NCBI GenBank assembly: GCA_900317865.1
Contig: ONIK01000075.1
Span: 1-8,022 of the forward strand
Origin: an uncultured Methanobrevibacter sp.
Lineage (GTDB): Archaea; Methanobacteriota; Methanobacteria; Methanobacteriales; Methanobacteriaceae
Direction of reading: 5' to 3'
Length of the DNA: 8,022 bases
Shown here: one piece after another, positions 1 to 6,613 of the stretch
Layout: every line of letters starts with the position of its first letter
How positions within the stretch are numbered: the stretch's first letter is position 1
Position numbers and translations under genes: made by a program
Notes under the pieces: model-generated
What the model was told of the DNA's origin: nothing
What the model saw: the letters and a program-made list of their open reading frames with translations, nothing else
Database searches by the model: none

Positions 1-1
1 A

Positions 2-145
2 GGATTTATATACGGTCGGAGACAGAGTGGCTCCTACCTTGTTAAAGATATTGATGGAAATATTATTTCAAGTGGTATTTCCTATAAAAAGTTAAGTCTC
101 ATTGAAAAAAGAAAAGGCTGGATTGTTGATTTTAAACAATCTTAA
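2..145 (+). CDS. C-terminal fragment of a protein, possibly an IscB-like (RRXRR/HNH) RNA-guided nuclease
   Basis: The frame is open from the window edge and ends at TAA 143-145, giving the last 47 residues of a protein whose start lies outside. It reads GFIYGRRQSGSYLVKD, then DGN, then SYKKLSLIEKR and a basic, aromatic tail. A glycine-rich beta-hairpin with GRR-x-SG-[YF], a following D-x-x-G turn and a SYKKL-x-L-x-E-K ending resembles, from memory, the C-terminal domain of IscB-type nucleases of the IS200/IS605 superfamily. The catalytic RuvC and HNH parts would be to the left and cannot be seen, so neither activity nor integrity can be judged. The next gene starts 35 bases downstream on the same strand. 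An unrelated small beta-barrel C-terminus is the alternative. Confidence 0.6.
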   Translation, partial: GFIYGRRQSGSYLVKDIDGNIISSGISYKKLSLIEKRKGWIVDFKQS

Positions 146-180
146 ATAGCATCAAAGGTTATTATGGAGCGTTTACTAAA

Positions 181-624
181 ATGATGAAATATAAAAAGCC
201 CGGACAGAAATCAGGCATCGGCGGGAAAATTTTTACCGGCGCCATGATAGTCTGCGCCTGCGGATTTTATGCCAAGGATTTTTTTTATACACAGACCGAT
301 TCCGGAATCATTTCCAGAGCAGTCGAGCAGATCAATGACAATCTTGCCGAAAAAGGCCAATCAGTCAGAGTTGAAAGAATTGAAGAACTGAAATGCAGAC
401 GGAATACCAAAAAGACAGGCAGACACGAACTTAAAAAGTTCAACTGCACGGCGGATGCCTATTATTCTGATCAGACAAATTCGAAAATCTGCATTGAAGG
501 CAAGCATGCAATCAAAGAGACCCGCAAGGACAACCGCCGCAGCAGTAAGGTATTGTATACAGACATTTTTACCAGACAGTGCGGTGACGGTCCTGATTTT
601 TCTGTTTTTAAGAAATACCGCTGA
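181..624 (+). CDS. hypothetical membrane-anchored protein, 147 aa
   Basis: I do not recognise this family. The start is supported by TGGAG at 165-169, 11 bases before the ATG; a second ATG follows directly at 184. The N-terminus is basic (residues 3-16) and followed by one hydrophobic stretch at about 17-31 (IFTGAMIVCACGFYA), which fits a single inner-membrane anchor or an uncleaved signal. I see no clear signal-peptidase site and no good lipobox. The rest is polar and strongly basic, with four cysteines at 72, 89, 104 and 134 that could form two disulfides if the domain is periplasmic. Codon use matches the other left-side genes and differs from the AT-rich genes after 2096. It could be a small envelope protein; no function can be assigned. 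Confidence 0.65.
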   Translation: MMKYKKPGQKSGIGGKIFTGAMIVCACGFYAKDFFYTQTDSGIISRAVEQINDNLAEKGQSVRVERIEELKCRRNTKKTGRHELKKFNCTADAYYSDQTNSKICIEGKHAIKETRKDNRRSSKVLYTDIFTRQCGDGPDFSVFKKYR

Positions 625-690
625 TTTTCCTGCATGCATGTCCGTTCAGCCTGCATAAGCGAACAGTTCTGCGTCTGATTACAGGTTTAA

Positions 691-704
691 ACGGCAGACG
701 CCGT
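691..704 (-). terminator. weak stem-loop after the minus-strand membrane ORF
   Basis: ACGGC (691-695) pairs with GCCGT (700-704) around the loop AGAC. It lies directly after the minus-strand stop at 707-709 and, read on that strand, is followed by only three T residues. The position suggests a terminator, but a 5-bp stem and short T run make it weak. Confidence 0.25.
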
Positions 705-706
705 AA

Positions 707-979
707 TTATCGGAATCTGTTCCGCTGATCTTCCAATGATCTTCTGAGTTCTTCTGATTCATCCTTTACCCTTTCACGATCCATTCGGAAAACAAGAAAT
801 GCAGTGCCGGCCAGAATAAATATGCACGGAGCTATAAAATCAGCCGCCGACGCGCGGTCCGTGCAGAAGGCCGGAAGAAGAAAAAGATTAAGTACGCAGG
901 CTGACAGAATGCCGTACACAAGAACCTTGAAGAATGAATATCTGAAAAAAGTCATTATTTTAATCAGAAGCACCGTCAT
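707..979 (-). CDS. small membrane protein, probably missing its N-terminus
   Basis: The frame is open to 1051, but its first 17 or so codons there are the antisense of a Nudix gene remnant, so native coding most likely begins near 1003. I place the start at the ATG at 979, giving 90 residues. There is no Shine-Dalgarno site before this ATG or the one at 955, which supports truncation. Hydrophobic segments lie at about 2-12, 17-38 and 46-65, followed by a highly charged tail rich in Arg, Glu and Asp (66-90) that is probably cytoplasmic and helical. I do not recognise the family. The gene may be a remnant: its 5' end is fused head-to-head to another broken gene. The alternative is an intact two- or three-helix protein with an unusual start. 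Confidence 0.4.
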   Translation of the reverse strand: MTVLLIKIMTFFRYSFFKVLVYGILSACVLNLFLLPAFCTDRASAADFIAPCIFILAGTAFLVFRMDRERVKDESEELRRSLEDQRNRFR

Positions 980-1001
980 AACAAAATGCACATAGCCGAA
1001 T

Positions 1002-1235
1002 AAGGAAGAGCTTGATGCCGATATTAATGTAGGCGAGCTGTTTGAAACCATTGAATACGATTACCCGAATTTTCATTTATCCATGAAATGTTTTTTATGC
1101 ACTCTGACTTCAGATCATCTGGTGCTGAAAGAACATGAAGCGGCAAAGTGGCTGACCAGGGATAATCTGGATTCAGTTGCATGGCTGCCTGCCGATGTTA
1201 CAATCATTGAAAAACTGAAAAATCTGGATTTTTAA
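1002..1235 (+). pseudogene. C-terminal remnant of a Nudix (MutT-like) nucleoside triphosphate pyrophosphohydrolase
   Basis: The frame opens after a TAG at 993-995 and ends at TAA 1233-1235, encoding about 77 residues with no usable start. It begins KEELDADINVGEL, which corresponds to the last part of the Nudix box (REUxEE) and the strand after it. It continues with EYDYPNFHLSMKCFLC, then LKEHEAAKWL and WLPAD, all typical of the C-terminal half of MutT-like 8-oxo-dGTP/nucleotide diphosphatases of about 130 residues. The first half, with the GX5E part of the box that helps bind metal, is absent, so the product would be inactive even if made. The break lies inside the Nudix box and abuts a minus-strand membrane protein that is itself incomplete. 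The sequence otherwise shows no frameshift, so the loss looks fairly recent. Remnant identity is well supported. Confidence 0.8.
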
Positions 1236-1295
1236 AATTTAAATTTGCATCGTATTTTTTCATCGAATTGAAAACTTTTTTCCTCATGGCACAGA

Positions 1296-1931
1296 ATGTT
1301 CAAAATGATAAAAAATGCAGATCACGATTATCTTTCTCATCTGATTGACGAAACTGTCGATTTACGAAATTCCTATGAGTATTGCCGGATTTCATCAGAC
1401 GACGTTGAAGTTTCCTTTCTGTCTCCGGTGAAAAAGCAGTTTACCGGTTATCTTCAAGGTCCTTATGAAATGCTGATGCGAGAGCAATGCGGAATGAAGG
1501 AAAGAAAGACCGTAAGCTCAGCATGCAGAAATTATCTCAGGCTCAGTAAAAGCCGGAACGGAGACATTCTGGAGATTGTCTCTTATAAAAAAGGAGTCAT
1601 AGACTGCATTCACCAGGGTTTAATTGAGAGAGGCAGGCATTTTCTGTTCCCTTTTACCGCTGACTGTGTTCATTATCCGGCATACTCCTATGTGACAGTA
1701 TATAACGGTGACCATATTTCAGAAGAGTATGCAGTGAACAATACTCAGATCCTCTACAGAAGGTATATTCCCCGCTGCAATGAAAACAGTTTTGATTTCT
1801 TCTTTATTAATTTTGTAAAGGACGGTGCATATCCTGTGCTGGAGGAGTATTCAGGCATTATAACAGCCGATCCGCTTTCTTTTACTGAAAATCATTATGA
1901 CAACTGGATAAATCACTGTTCTGAGAAGTGA
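1296..1931 (+). CDS. hypothetical protein, 211 aa
   Basis: I do not recognise this protein. The frame is open from TGA 1269-1271 to TGA 1929-1931. The first ATG (1296) and the next in frame (1305) both lack a Shine-Dalgarno site, so the start is uncertain and an original upstream start may have been lost. The product appears soluble: no signal peptide or membrane helix, but many aromatic residues and seven cysteines. A stretch of alternating hydrophobic residues at about 88-160 suggests a mostly beta domain. It follows the Nudix remnant by 60 bases on the same strand and shares the codon style of the left part. It ends 164 bases before the convergent KAP gene, with a stem-loop between them. 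Confidence 0.6.
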   Translation: MFKMIKNADHDYLSHLIDETVDLRNSYEYCRISSDDVEVSFLSPVKKQFTGYLQGPYEMLMREQCGMKERKTVSSACRNYLRLSKSRNGDILEIVSYKKGVIDCIHQGLIERGRHFLFPFTADCVHYPAYSYVTVYNGDHISEEYAVNNTQILYRRYIPRCNENSFDFFFINFVKDGAYPVLEEYSGIITADPLSFTENHYDNWINHCSEK

Positions 1932-2037
1932 TATTCTGTAGACTGTATAGCAGGAGATATGCCGGATTTTTTCTAAGTCTCATGCACAACGTAAATAACT
2001 ACATAAAGAAGTGTGAAAATAGTGCTTTTACTACTGA

Positions 2038-2066
2038 TACCTATATGTGATAAACACATATAGGTA
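2038..2066. terminator. perfect 12-bp stem-loop between convergent genes
   Basis: TACCTATATGTG (2038-2049) and CACATATAGGTA (2055-2066) are exact inverted complements around the loop ATAAA. The element lies between the ends of the 211-aa plus-strand gene and the minus-strand KAP gene, where a bidirectional terminator is expected. It lacks a T run on both sides and is AT-rich, so it is not a textbook intrinsic terminator. It could instead be a recombination or transposon-end relic at the border of the AT-rich insert. Confidence 0.5.
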
Positions 2067-2095
2067 ACAACATATAAAATTAGTTCAGAATAATA

Positions 2096-4027
2096 TTATT
2101 CTATATTTTTAAGTATTTCAGTAAATGCCTTTTTCATACTTAGCATAACATTCATGAGCCATCCGAATTGTTCATTCCATTTTTTAGGATCATCCAATCC
2201 AACATTTTCTTTTACTATAATTATTCTGCTAGCTTTACGTTCTGGAAGTTCACGCCAGTCAAATACCAAACCGGATTTCTCTTCAATTTCAGCACGATGC
2301 TCCAGAAGTTTTGGAAACATTGTCTTGCCGTCATTGATATACAGTTCAACATCAAGTTCATCTCGTTTGATAATTTGAGATATGGTAATATGACATGATC
2401 GGAATCCGATACTGAAGTCCATCCATTGATCAACAGAAGGTTTCCTTTCTTTGAAATTTTTAACAAATTCTTCATTTCCTGAATCTTTGAATGCAAATTT
2501 TTGGAAATTAACCCAGTAATCAAATCTTTTTTGTTCTGTTTGATTTGTTGCACCGCTTTTTTGTAGCTTCAGATTATCTGATTGTGTAACAGATGTAACA
2601 GAAGTCATTCCCAACATTTTATTGATTTTTGCACCGAATTTTTCAACGTCGTACAGAGATCTGATTATATTCAGCAATTTAGAAATATTTAATGCTGAAG
2701 ACATTAAATAATTACTTGTCTGGCAAATCTGGTATACCACCTGTTCCCATGGCTCGTCAAATTCTTCAATTTTATCCAGTAATTCAAGTTTATCTTTTGG
2801 TAAAGGTTTAAGCCTGAACTGACGAGCTGTTGACTCATTCCAATCTAAATAATAAGGATCCTGAGTTATACGATCATAAATATCTGGGTATGCGATCTGT
2901 AAACAAACAAGACCATAATTCATTAAATGATCATATTCATCCATTTCTTCTTCATTTTCATCTTTCCTGATATTGCTTATAATTTTGATCAGGGATAATG
3001 TATTAAGCAATCGTTTAATTGATCGAGGAATCGTACCTGTTGAAAGTCTTGTCATTTCATCAACAACATCTAAAACTGTTTGTTTTACATCCCCGTTTTC
3101 CTGTTTCAGTGTAATTTCTTTTTCCAACTTTGATATACTGAGATATCCAATGCTATTTAGTGAATCTTTGAGAAAAGCAGTTGTGTCATATGCACCTATA
3201 GGCATAGAAAACGGCATTTGAATAATTTTATCGAAAAATGATCTAAATGCACGATCGTCATCGCCGGTATTGTTGCCAAATTTTGCTTTAAGTCCCTTTA
3301 CTACTACATCATAGTCAATAGCAAGAACAAAAATGCAATTATCAACTTCAAACATGTTCTTTAATAATTCAAGTATTTGAACAGCATTTTCAGGATTGAT
3401 TCGATCCAAATCATCAATAAAAAACATGAATCCGCGCCGTGAATTTTGCGATTCTATACATTCCTTTACAGCTTTTTCAAAAGCGTCTCGAAAATCTTTT
3501 GGCCTGGTTTCTTTTAAATTATCGCCTATTACATCTTGGAAAGCGCTAGCAATTTCTTCACCATTTCCGCATAAGGTATTGGCTCCTACTTTAATTGCGC
3601 TTGTGGCAAGGATTGTTGCAGTTTTTTTGAGAAAAGAAAAAGTTTTTTCTTTTAATTCACTTGTAACTGATGAGCAAGGGTGCTGGTTTTCGATAATTTT
3701 TGAACACTCGTTAATCATTCCTTTGATGACACCAATTAAGGTCTGTTCAGGTGTTTGCATGATGGAATATTCCCACATATTGATCCAAACGCCGTAATAC
3801 AAAGGATTATTATTATTACCATAAATCTTCTCTTCACATAATATGCTGCGAAGTTGGTTCATAAATGATGTTTTGCCGGATCCCCACTGTCCTTGTATTG
3901 CAACAGTAGTAGGCATGGAAGATTTACTTAAATATTCAGCTAAACCTTCGACATATTTTCTTGTATTCAATTTGTCGTCGTTTGCATCTTTTAAGGGTAC
4001 ATCAATAATATTGATTAGATCATTCAT
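2096..4027 (-). CDS. KAP-family P-loop NTPase with C-terminal DUF4268-like domain
   Basis: The 643-aa product has a KAP NTPase domain at about 18-400. Walker A is GQWGSGKT (46-53). Walker B is FMFFIDDLDR (200-209), the DDLDR form typical of KAP proteins. FVLAIDYD (233-240), FFDKIIQMPFSMP (264-276) and the G-x-x-PR-x-x-KR-x-x-N segment (331-342) are further family marks. KAP proteins often carry membrane helices between Walker A and B; here residues 133-152 are only mildly hydrophobic, so the protein is probably cytosolic. Residues 501-638 fit DUF4268: FDYW near the start, a DVELYI strand, then E-x-x-x-IEEKSGLVFDWRELPERKASRI. Known members of that family are often joined to nuclease-like domains, but no nuclease motif is visible here. 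The start is fixed by GAGGA at 4035-4039, 7 bases from the ATG. It lies downstream of the 459-aa gene on the same strand. A role in defence or mobile-element conflict is inferred. Confidence 0.9.
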   Translation of the reverse strand: MNDLINIIDVPLKDANDDKLNTRKYVEGLAEYLSKSSMPTTVAIQGQWGSGKTSFMNQLRSILCEEKIYGNNNNPLYYGVWINMWEYSIMQTPEQTLIGVIKGMINECSKIIENQHPCSSVTSELKEKTFSFLKKTATILATSAIKVGANTLCGNGEEIASAFQDVIGDNLKETRPKDFRDAFEKAVKECIESQNSRRGFMFFIDDLDRINPENAVQILELLKNMFEVDNCIFVLAIDYDVVVKGLKAKFGNNTGDDDRAFRSFFDKIIQMPFSMPIGAYDTTAFLKDSLNSIGYLSISKLEKEITLKQENGDVKQTVLDVVDEMTRLSTGTIPRSIKRLLNTLSLIKIISNIRKDENEEEMDEYDHLMNYGLVCLQIAYPDIYDRITQDPYYLDWNESTARQFRLKPLPKDKLELLDKIEEFDEPWEQVVYQICQTSNYLMSSALNISKLLNIIRSLYDVEKFGAKINKMLGMTSVTSVTQSDNLKLQKSGATNQTEQKRFDYWVNFQKFAFKDSGNEEFVKNFKERKPSVDQWMDFSIGFRSCHITISQIIKRDELDVELYINDGKTMFPKLLEHRAEIEEKSGLVFDWRELPERKASRIIIVKENVGLDDPKKWNEQFGWLMNVMLSMKKAFTEILKNIE

Positions 4028-4545
4028 AAAAAAATCCTCATAAAGTTAAATTGTGTATATTATTAATTTTGATGCCTGTTGTTTTTTTATTCATTCCAAT
4101 AATTTTTTACGAGCTTCTTCTCTGTGAACACAATTTATATGCACAGCCATCAACAATAATTGAATCAGAGTTGTAAAGGCTCATGTCATATTCTGCCTTC
4201 TAACTAACCAGTAATGGAAAAATTAATATTAAAAGTTTGTTTAGAATAATTTTTTCAAGTAACTCATAAACTTCTTACTCTTGTTTTTTATTATTTTGCA
4301 GCATAAACAGAATGTGTTCTTTAGAAATTTTTCAAATTTTATCCTGTAACAAATTCTCTTTATCTACAATGTTTTTATTACTAAAAAAGGAAAAAGTCCC
4401 GCAATTAATCCTTCTAAATATTTTTAATTTATTGTTTATTCTTTAAAATAATCAGCAATCGAAATAAAGATTCGTATTCAAATAAAGACTAGCAACAGAT
4501 AAATTTACAAGTCTCTATATGCATCAATTTGTTAATAACAAACCA
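4028..4545. other. 518-base AT-rich gap between the two minus-strand genes
   Basis: No convincing gene is seen. The minus strand holds one 25-codon frame (4184 to 4107) starting MSLYNSDSIIVDG, with only a distant purine-rich stretch before it. An overlapping frame ending at 4091 reads CVHREEARKKLLE; joined by a frameshift the two could be a decayed short gene, but chance is as likely. The gap is too long for a tight operon, so the KAP gene may have its own promoter here. No confident -35/-10 pair was found among the many AT runs. Confidence 0.4.
4528..4542 (-). terminator. AT-rich palindrome just past the end of the 459-aa gene
   Basis: TTTGTTA and TAACAAA flank a single A, 4 bases downstream of the minus-strand stop. 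The symmetry is perfect, but the stem has almost no GC, a one-base centre and no T run, so it is more probably a protein-binding palindrome or chance than an efficient terminator. Confidence 0.2.
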
Positions 4546-5925
4546 TTAATTTATCAAGTCTATGTGTTTTTTCAGAGCCTCCAAGTATTCTTGGAAAAAA
4601 TATTCCTGAACATCTGATTGACCTTTGCGATCATCTCGCCACGCAAAAGTTACATTTTCAATTTCATGTTCTTTATTTATAACAAATATCCAAACAAAAG
4701 ATGATTCATAATCTTCATCATCAACATATTGTCGTGTCAGTAGTTCTCCATCATAAGTCAGGAAAACATTGCCATATGAAAAATTAGTGCACGACAGTGG
4801 AGCATTTGAATAATATTGACAGTTGTCATCATCCATTTCACAATCAAGATCTACGTCTATTGTCTGTACAACTTTTTTCAATTTATTGACATCAAAACCA
4901 TCTTTACTATTGACATCAAATACTAAACTATTATGAGAATTTTTATAAAAAGTTCCCTTAAGGAGATAAAAACCTGGTTCAAAATGTTTATCTGAACTTG
5001 CATATTCATTCAATAATTCTTTAAATCTTTCAATATCTTCTTCGGAATTTGAATTTGTTTTGTCATTTCTCATGTATTTTGATGCTTCAAAGAGTTCAGA
5101 TTCTAAGAAAAGCTGTAAACTGTCAACTGAGTATGAAGGAGAAAAAGCTCCTGTTTCCATAGTTAATTCATTCAGATTATTTGGCACTTTGGAATTATCT
5201 GTTAATTTGTTGTTGTCTTTAATTTTTGAGAATTGAATGTTGCTTTCTTCTTCCAAAAGCTTTTCATTTTCATCTTCAATTCTATATGAAAAAGTTCCTT
5301 CAACTTTCTGATCATAGACTACAAACGGTTTAAGTGTAATCTTTTTATCAGCGTTTGCAGATCTTAGAATTCTAAATGTGAAGTAATCGTTTATGTCATA
5401 TATATCATGAACATCACCATAGTTTGTTTCAGAAAGATTTTCAATTTCAAGATCTGCTTTAAGTTCTTCATCTGGAATTCTGCAAAATTCAAAATATCTA
5501 ACGTCTCCCGTTGTTTCAAGATAAACGGTATATTCTTGAGTAGTTTCATCTTCTTGCTCAAATTTCTCTTTTCTTGAACTTTTAGAATCAGCTAATTTAT
5601 TTCCTGATTTTTTTGAAACTGCAGAATTATCAACATTTCTTAGAGATGCAATGGTTACAGTATTATCTGCTAATTTACCTTTTTGATCTTCAATCTGTAT
5701 TACAATACCGTACTCATTAAGAAACAGTTTTTCAACATTTCCTACCTTCATGTTGCCACGAATTTCTACATTGCCTTTAATTTTTGCATCATCTTTTCTA
5801 ATTGAAGCTAGTGTTGAAGAATTATCTGCAAATTTCCTACCTTGGTATACTCGAACACTTGTACCAAATTCCTCTTTAAAAAGTTCTTTGAATTTACCAA
5901 CTGTAGTGCGACCTGAAACTTTCAT
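4546..5925 (-). CDS. hypothetical protein with two tandem N-terminal repeats, 459 aa
   Basis: No function is known to me. Two related units lie at residues 1-43 and 53-96: VGKFKELFKEEFG...GRKFADNSSTLASIR and VGNVEKLFLNEYG...GKLADNTVTIASLR. Both show a short helix, a strand, then K-[FL]-ADN-x-x-T-[IL]-AS-[IL]-R, suggesting small alpha/beta domains. A third, eroded LAD motif is at 111-113. I recall similar repeats at the start of other uncharacterised bacterial proteins. A polar Lys/Ser linker (about 100-128) follows, then an Asp/Glu/Asn-rich region (130-459) with predicted strands and no catalytic motif, membrane helix or signal peptide that I recognise. Its acidity suggests a cytosolic protein. 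The start is set by AGGAG(A) at 5933-5938, 7 bases before the ATG. The KAP gene follows on the same strand; the GSSTPGCG repeat gene is divergent. Confidence 0.85.
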   Translation of the reverse strand: MKVSGRTTVGKFKELFKEEFGTSVRVYQGRKFADNSSTLASIRKDDAKIKGNVEIRGNMKVGNVEKLFLNEYGIVIQIEDQKGKLADNTVTIASLRNVDNSAVSKKSGNKLADSKSSRKEKFEQEDETTQEYTVYLETTGDVRYFEFCRIPDEELKADLEIENLSETNYGDVHDIYDINDYFTFRILRSANADKKITLKPFVVYDQKVEGTFSYRIEDENEKLLEEESNIQFSKIKDNNKLTDNSKVPNNLNELTMETGAFSPSYSVDSLQLFLESELFEASKYMRNDKTNSNSEEDIERFKELLNEYASSDKHFEPGFYLLKGTFYKNSHNSLVFDVNSKDGFDVNKLKKVVQTIDVDLDCEMDDDNCQYYSNAPLSCTNFSYGNVFLTYDGELLTRQYVDDEDYESSFVWIFVINKEHEIENVTFAWRDDRKGQSDVQEYFFQEYLEALKKHIDLIN

Positions 5926-5952
5926 AACGATTTCTCCTGTCTAAATAAAAGA

Positions 5953-5984
5953 ATTATAAAAATTATCAAATTTTAGTTTGCAAG
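5953..5984 (-). promoter_or_regulatory. candidate promoter of the 459-aa gene
   Basis: On the minus strand an exact TATAAT (5958-5953) lies 27 bases upstream of the start codon. TTGCAA (5984-5979) stands where a -35 box could be, but the 20-base spacing is too long. In DNA this AT-rich a TATAAT occurs easily, so only its position argues for it. Confidence 0.35.
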
Positions 5985-6097
5985 TTAAACAACTATAACT
6001 TCAATTTAACATTAGTTGCTATTTTGTAAACAGTTAAATTTTAAAAATGTGACAAATAACAACAAGATGAGTTGGTTTTCATAAAAAAAGTTTTGAT

Positions 6098-6258
6098 AAA
6101 TCAATGAATTACGTGTTTTTTGAGCGATAATGATTTTGTTAAATCTATGAATTAGAAAATTAAAATTTTTTGAAGTTAATTATTTATTAAAATTTAATAT
6201 TCCAAAATATAGTGTCTAAGTTGATCAATTCATAAGTTTATACTTAACTTATGAATTA
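6098..6258 (+). repeat. three direct copies of an AAnTnATGAATTA motif
   Basis: AAATCAATGAATTA (6098-6111), AAATCTATGAATTA (6141-6154) and AACTTATGAATTA (6246-6258) share the core ATGAATTA. The third copy forms the right arm of the inverted repeat at 6227-6257. They may be binding sites for one regulator, though the surrounding AT bias makes chance similarity possible. Confidence 0.35.
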
Positions 6259-6445
6259 ATGCATTTGCATGCATATTTTAATATAAGAATCATAATCGCT
6301 GCTAAATTTTTGATTTATTTTTAATCTTAAAATTTATGATTAAATCTTTTCGTAATTAGCTACATTGTATGGGCTTTGCACTTTTGCTTAAAATTAAATT
6401 TAGTAATATATATAAAGATATTAGGAAGATGTTGTCTAAATTGAT
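6213..6445 (+). repeat. direct repeat TGTCTAA[G/A]TTGAT, two copies
   Basis: TGTCTAAGTTGAT (6213-6225) and TGTCTAAATTGAT (6433-6445) match at 12 of 13 bases, 220 bases apart, inside the divergent control region. The first copy lies directly left of the inverted repeat; the second lies just upstream of the candidate promoter of the 121-aa gene. Confidence 0.4.
6227..6257. promoter_or_regulatory. 11-bp perfect inverted repeat, possible operator
   Basis: AATTCATAAGT (6227-6237) and ACTTATGAATT (6247-6257) are exact inverted complements, separated by 9 bases that can themselves fold (AAGT with ACTT). The arms are spaced about two helical turns centre to centre, which suits a dimeric DNA-binding protein better than a terminator, since no T run follows. 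It lies in the middle of the divergent control region. Confidence 0.45.
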
Positions 6446-6457
6446 ATTTAAATTATT

Positions 6458-6488
6458 ATGACAATAATTGGGATTTAATAATTATAAT
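6458..6488 (+). promoter_or_regulatory. candidate promoter of the 121-aa gene
   Basis: ATGACA (6458-6463), one mismatch from the -35 consensus, precedes an exact TATAAT (6483-6488) by 19 bases. Transcription would begin near 6495, leaving a leader of about 120 bases. The spacing is slightly long and the region is AT-rich, so this is tentative. Confidence 0.3.
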
Positions 6489-6613
6489 TAATTAAAAATT
6501 AATATTTGATCACAATAAAAGATAAAATTTTTAGTTATATTTAATTCATCTAAAAAATTTAATAAATGGAACAAGTAGATGTAATTTTATTAATGTGTTT
6601 TGGGGATTATTTT

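Larger units (their letters stand above)
5926..6613. promoter_or_regulatory. divergent control region, very AT-rich, with repeats
   Basis: These 688 bases separate the divergent 459-aa and 121-aa genes and hold no gene. They contain an 11-bp inverted repeat (6227-6257), three direct copies of AAnTnATGAATTA (6098-6111, 6141-6154, 6246-6258) and a second direct repeat, TGTCTAA[GA]TTGAT (6213-6225 and 6433-6445). Such a long, curved-looking AT tract between divergent genes is a likely regulatory region and a likely target for xenogeneic silencers of the H-NS type; both points are inference. Confidence 0.5.

Noticed and set aside
361..658. Overlapping open frames on both strands over the 147-aa gene
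   Set aside because: They overlap a gene with a supported start and a plausible membrane anchor, and show low-complexity shadow translation.
3396..3797. 133-codon plus-strand open frame inside the KAP gene
   Set aside because: It lies opposite the conserved KAP motifs, has no ribosome binding site and shows no recognisable domain.
6098..6258. AT-rich repeats as a CRISPR array
   Set aside because: Copies are short, unevenly spaced and imperfect, with no spacers of constant length.
6566..6613. Upstream in-frame start giving a 137-aa repeat protein
   Set aside because: The ATG at 6566 has no ribosome binding site, while GGGGAT is correctly placed before the ATG at 6614.
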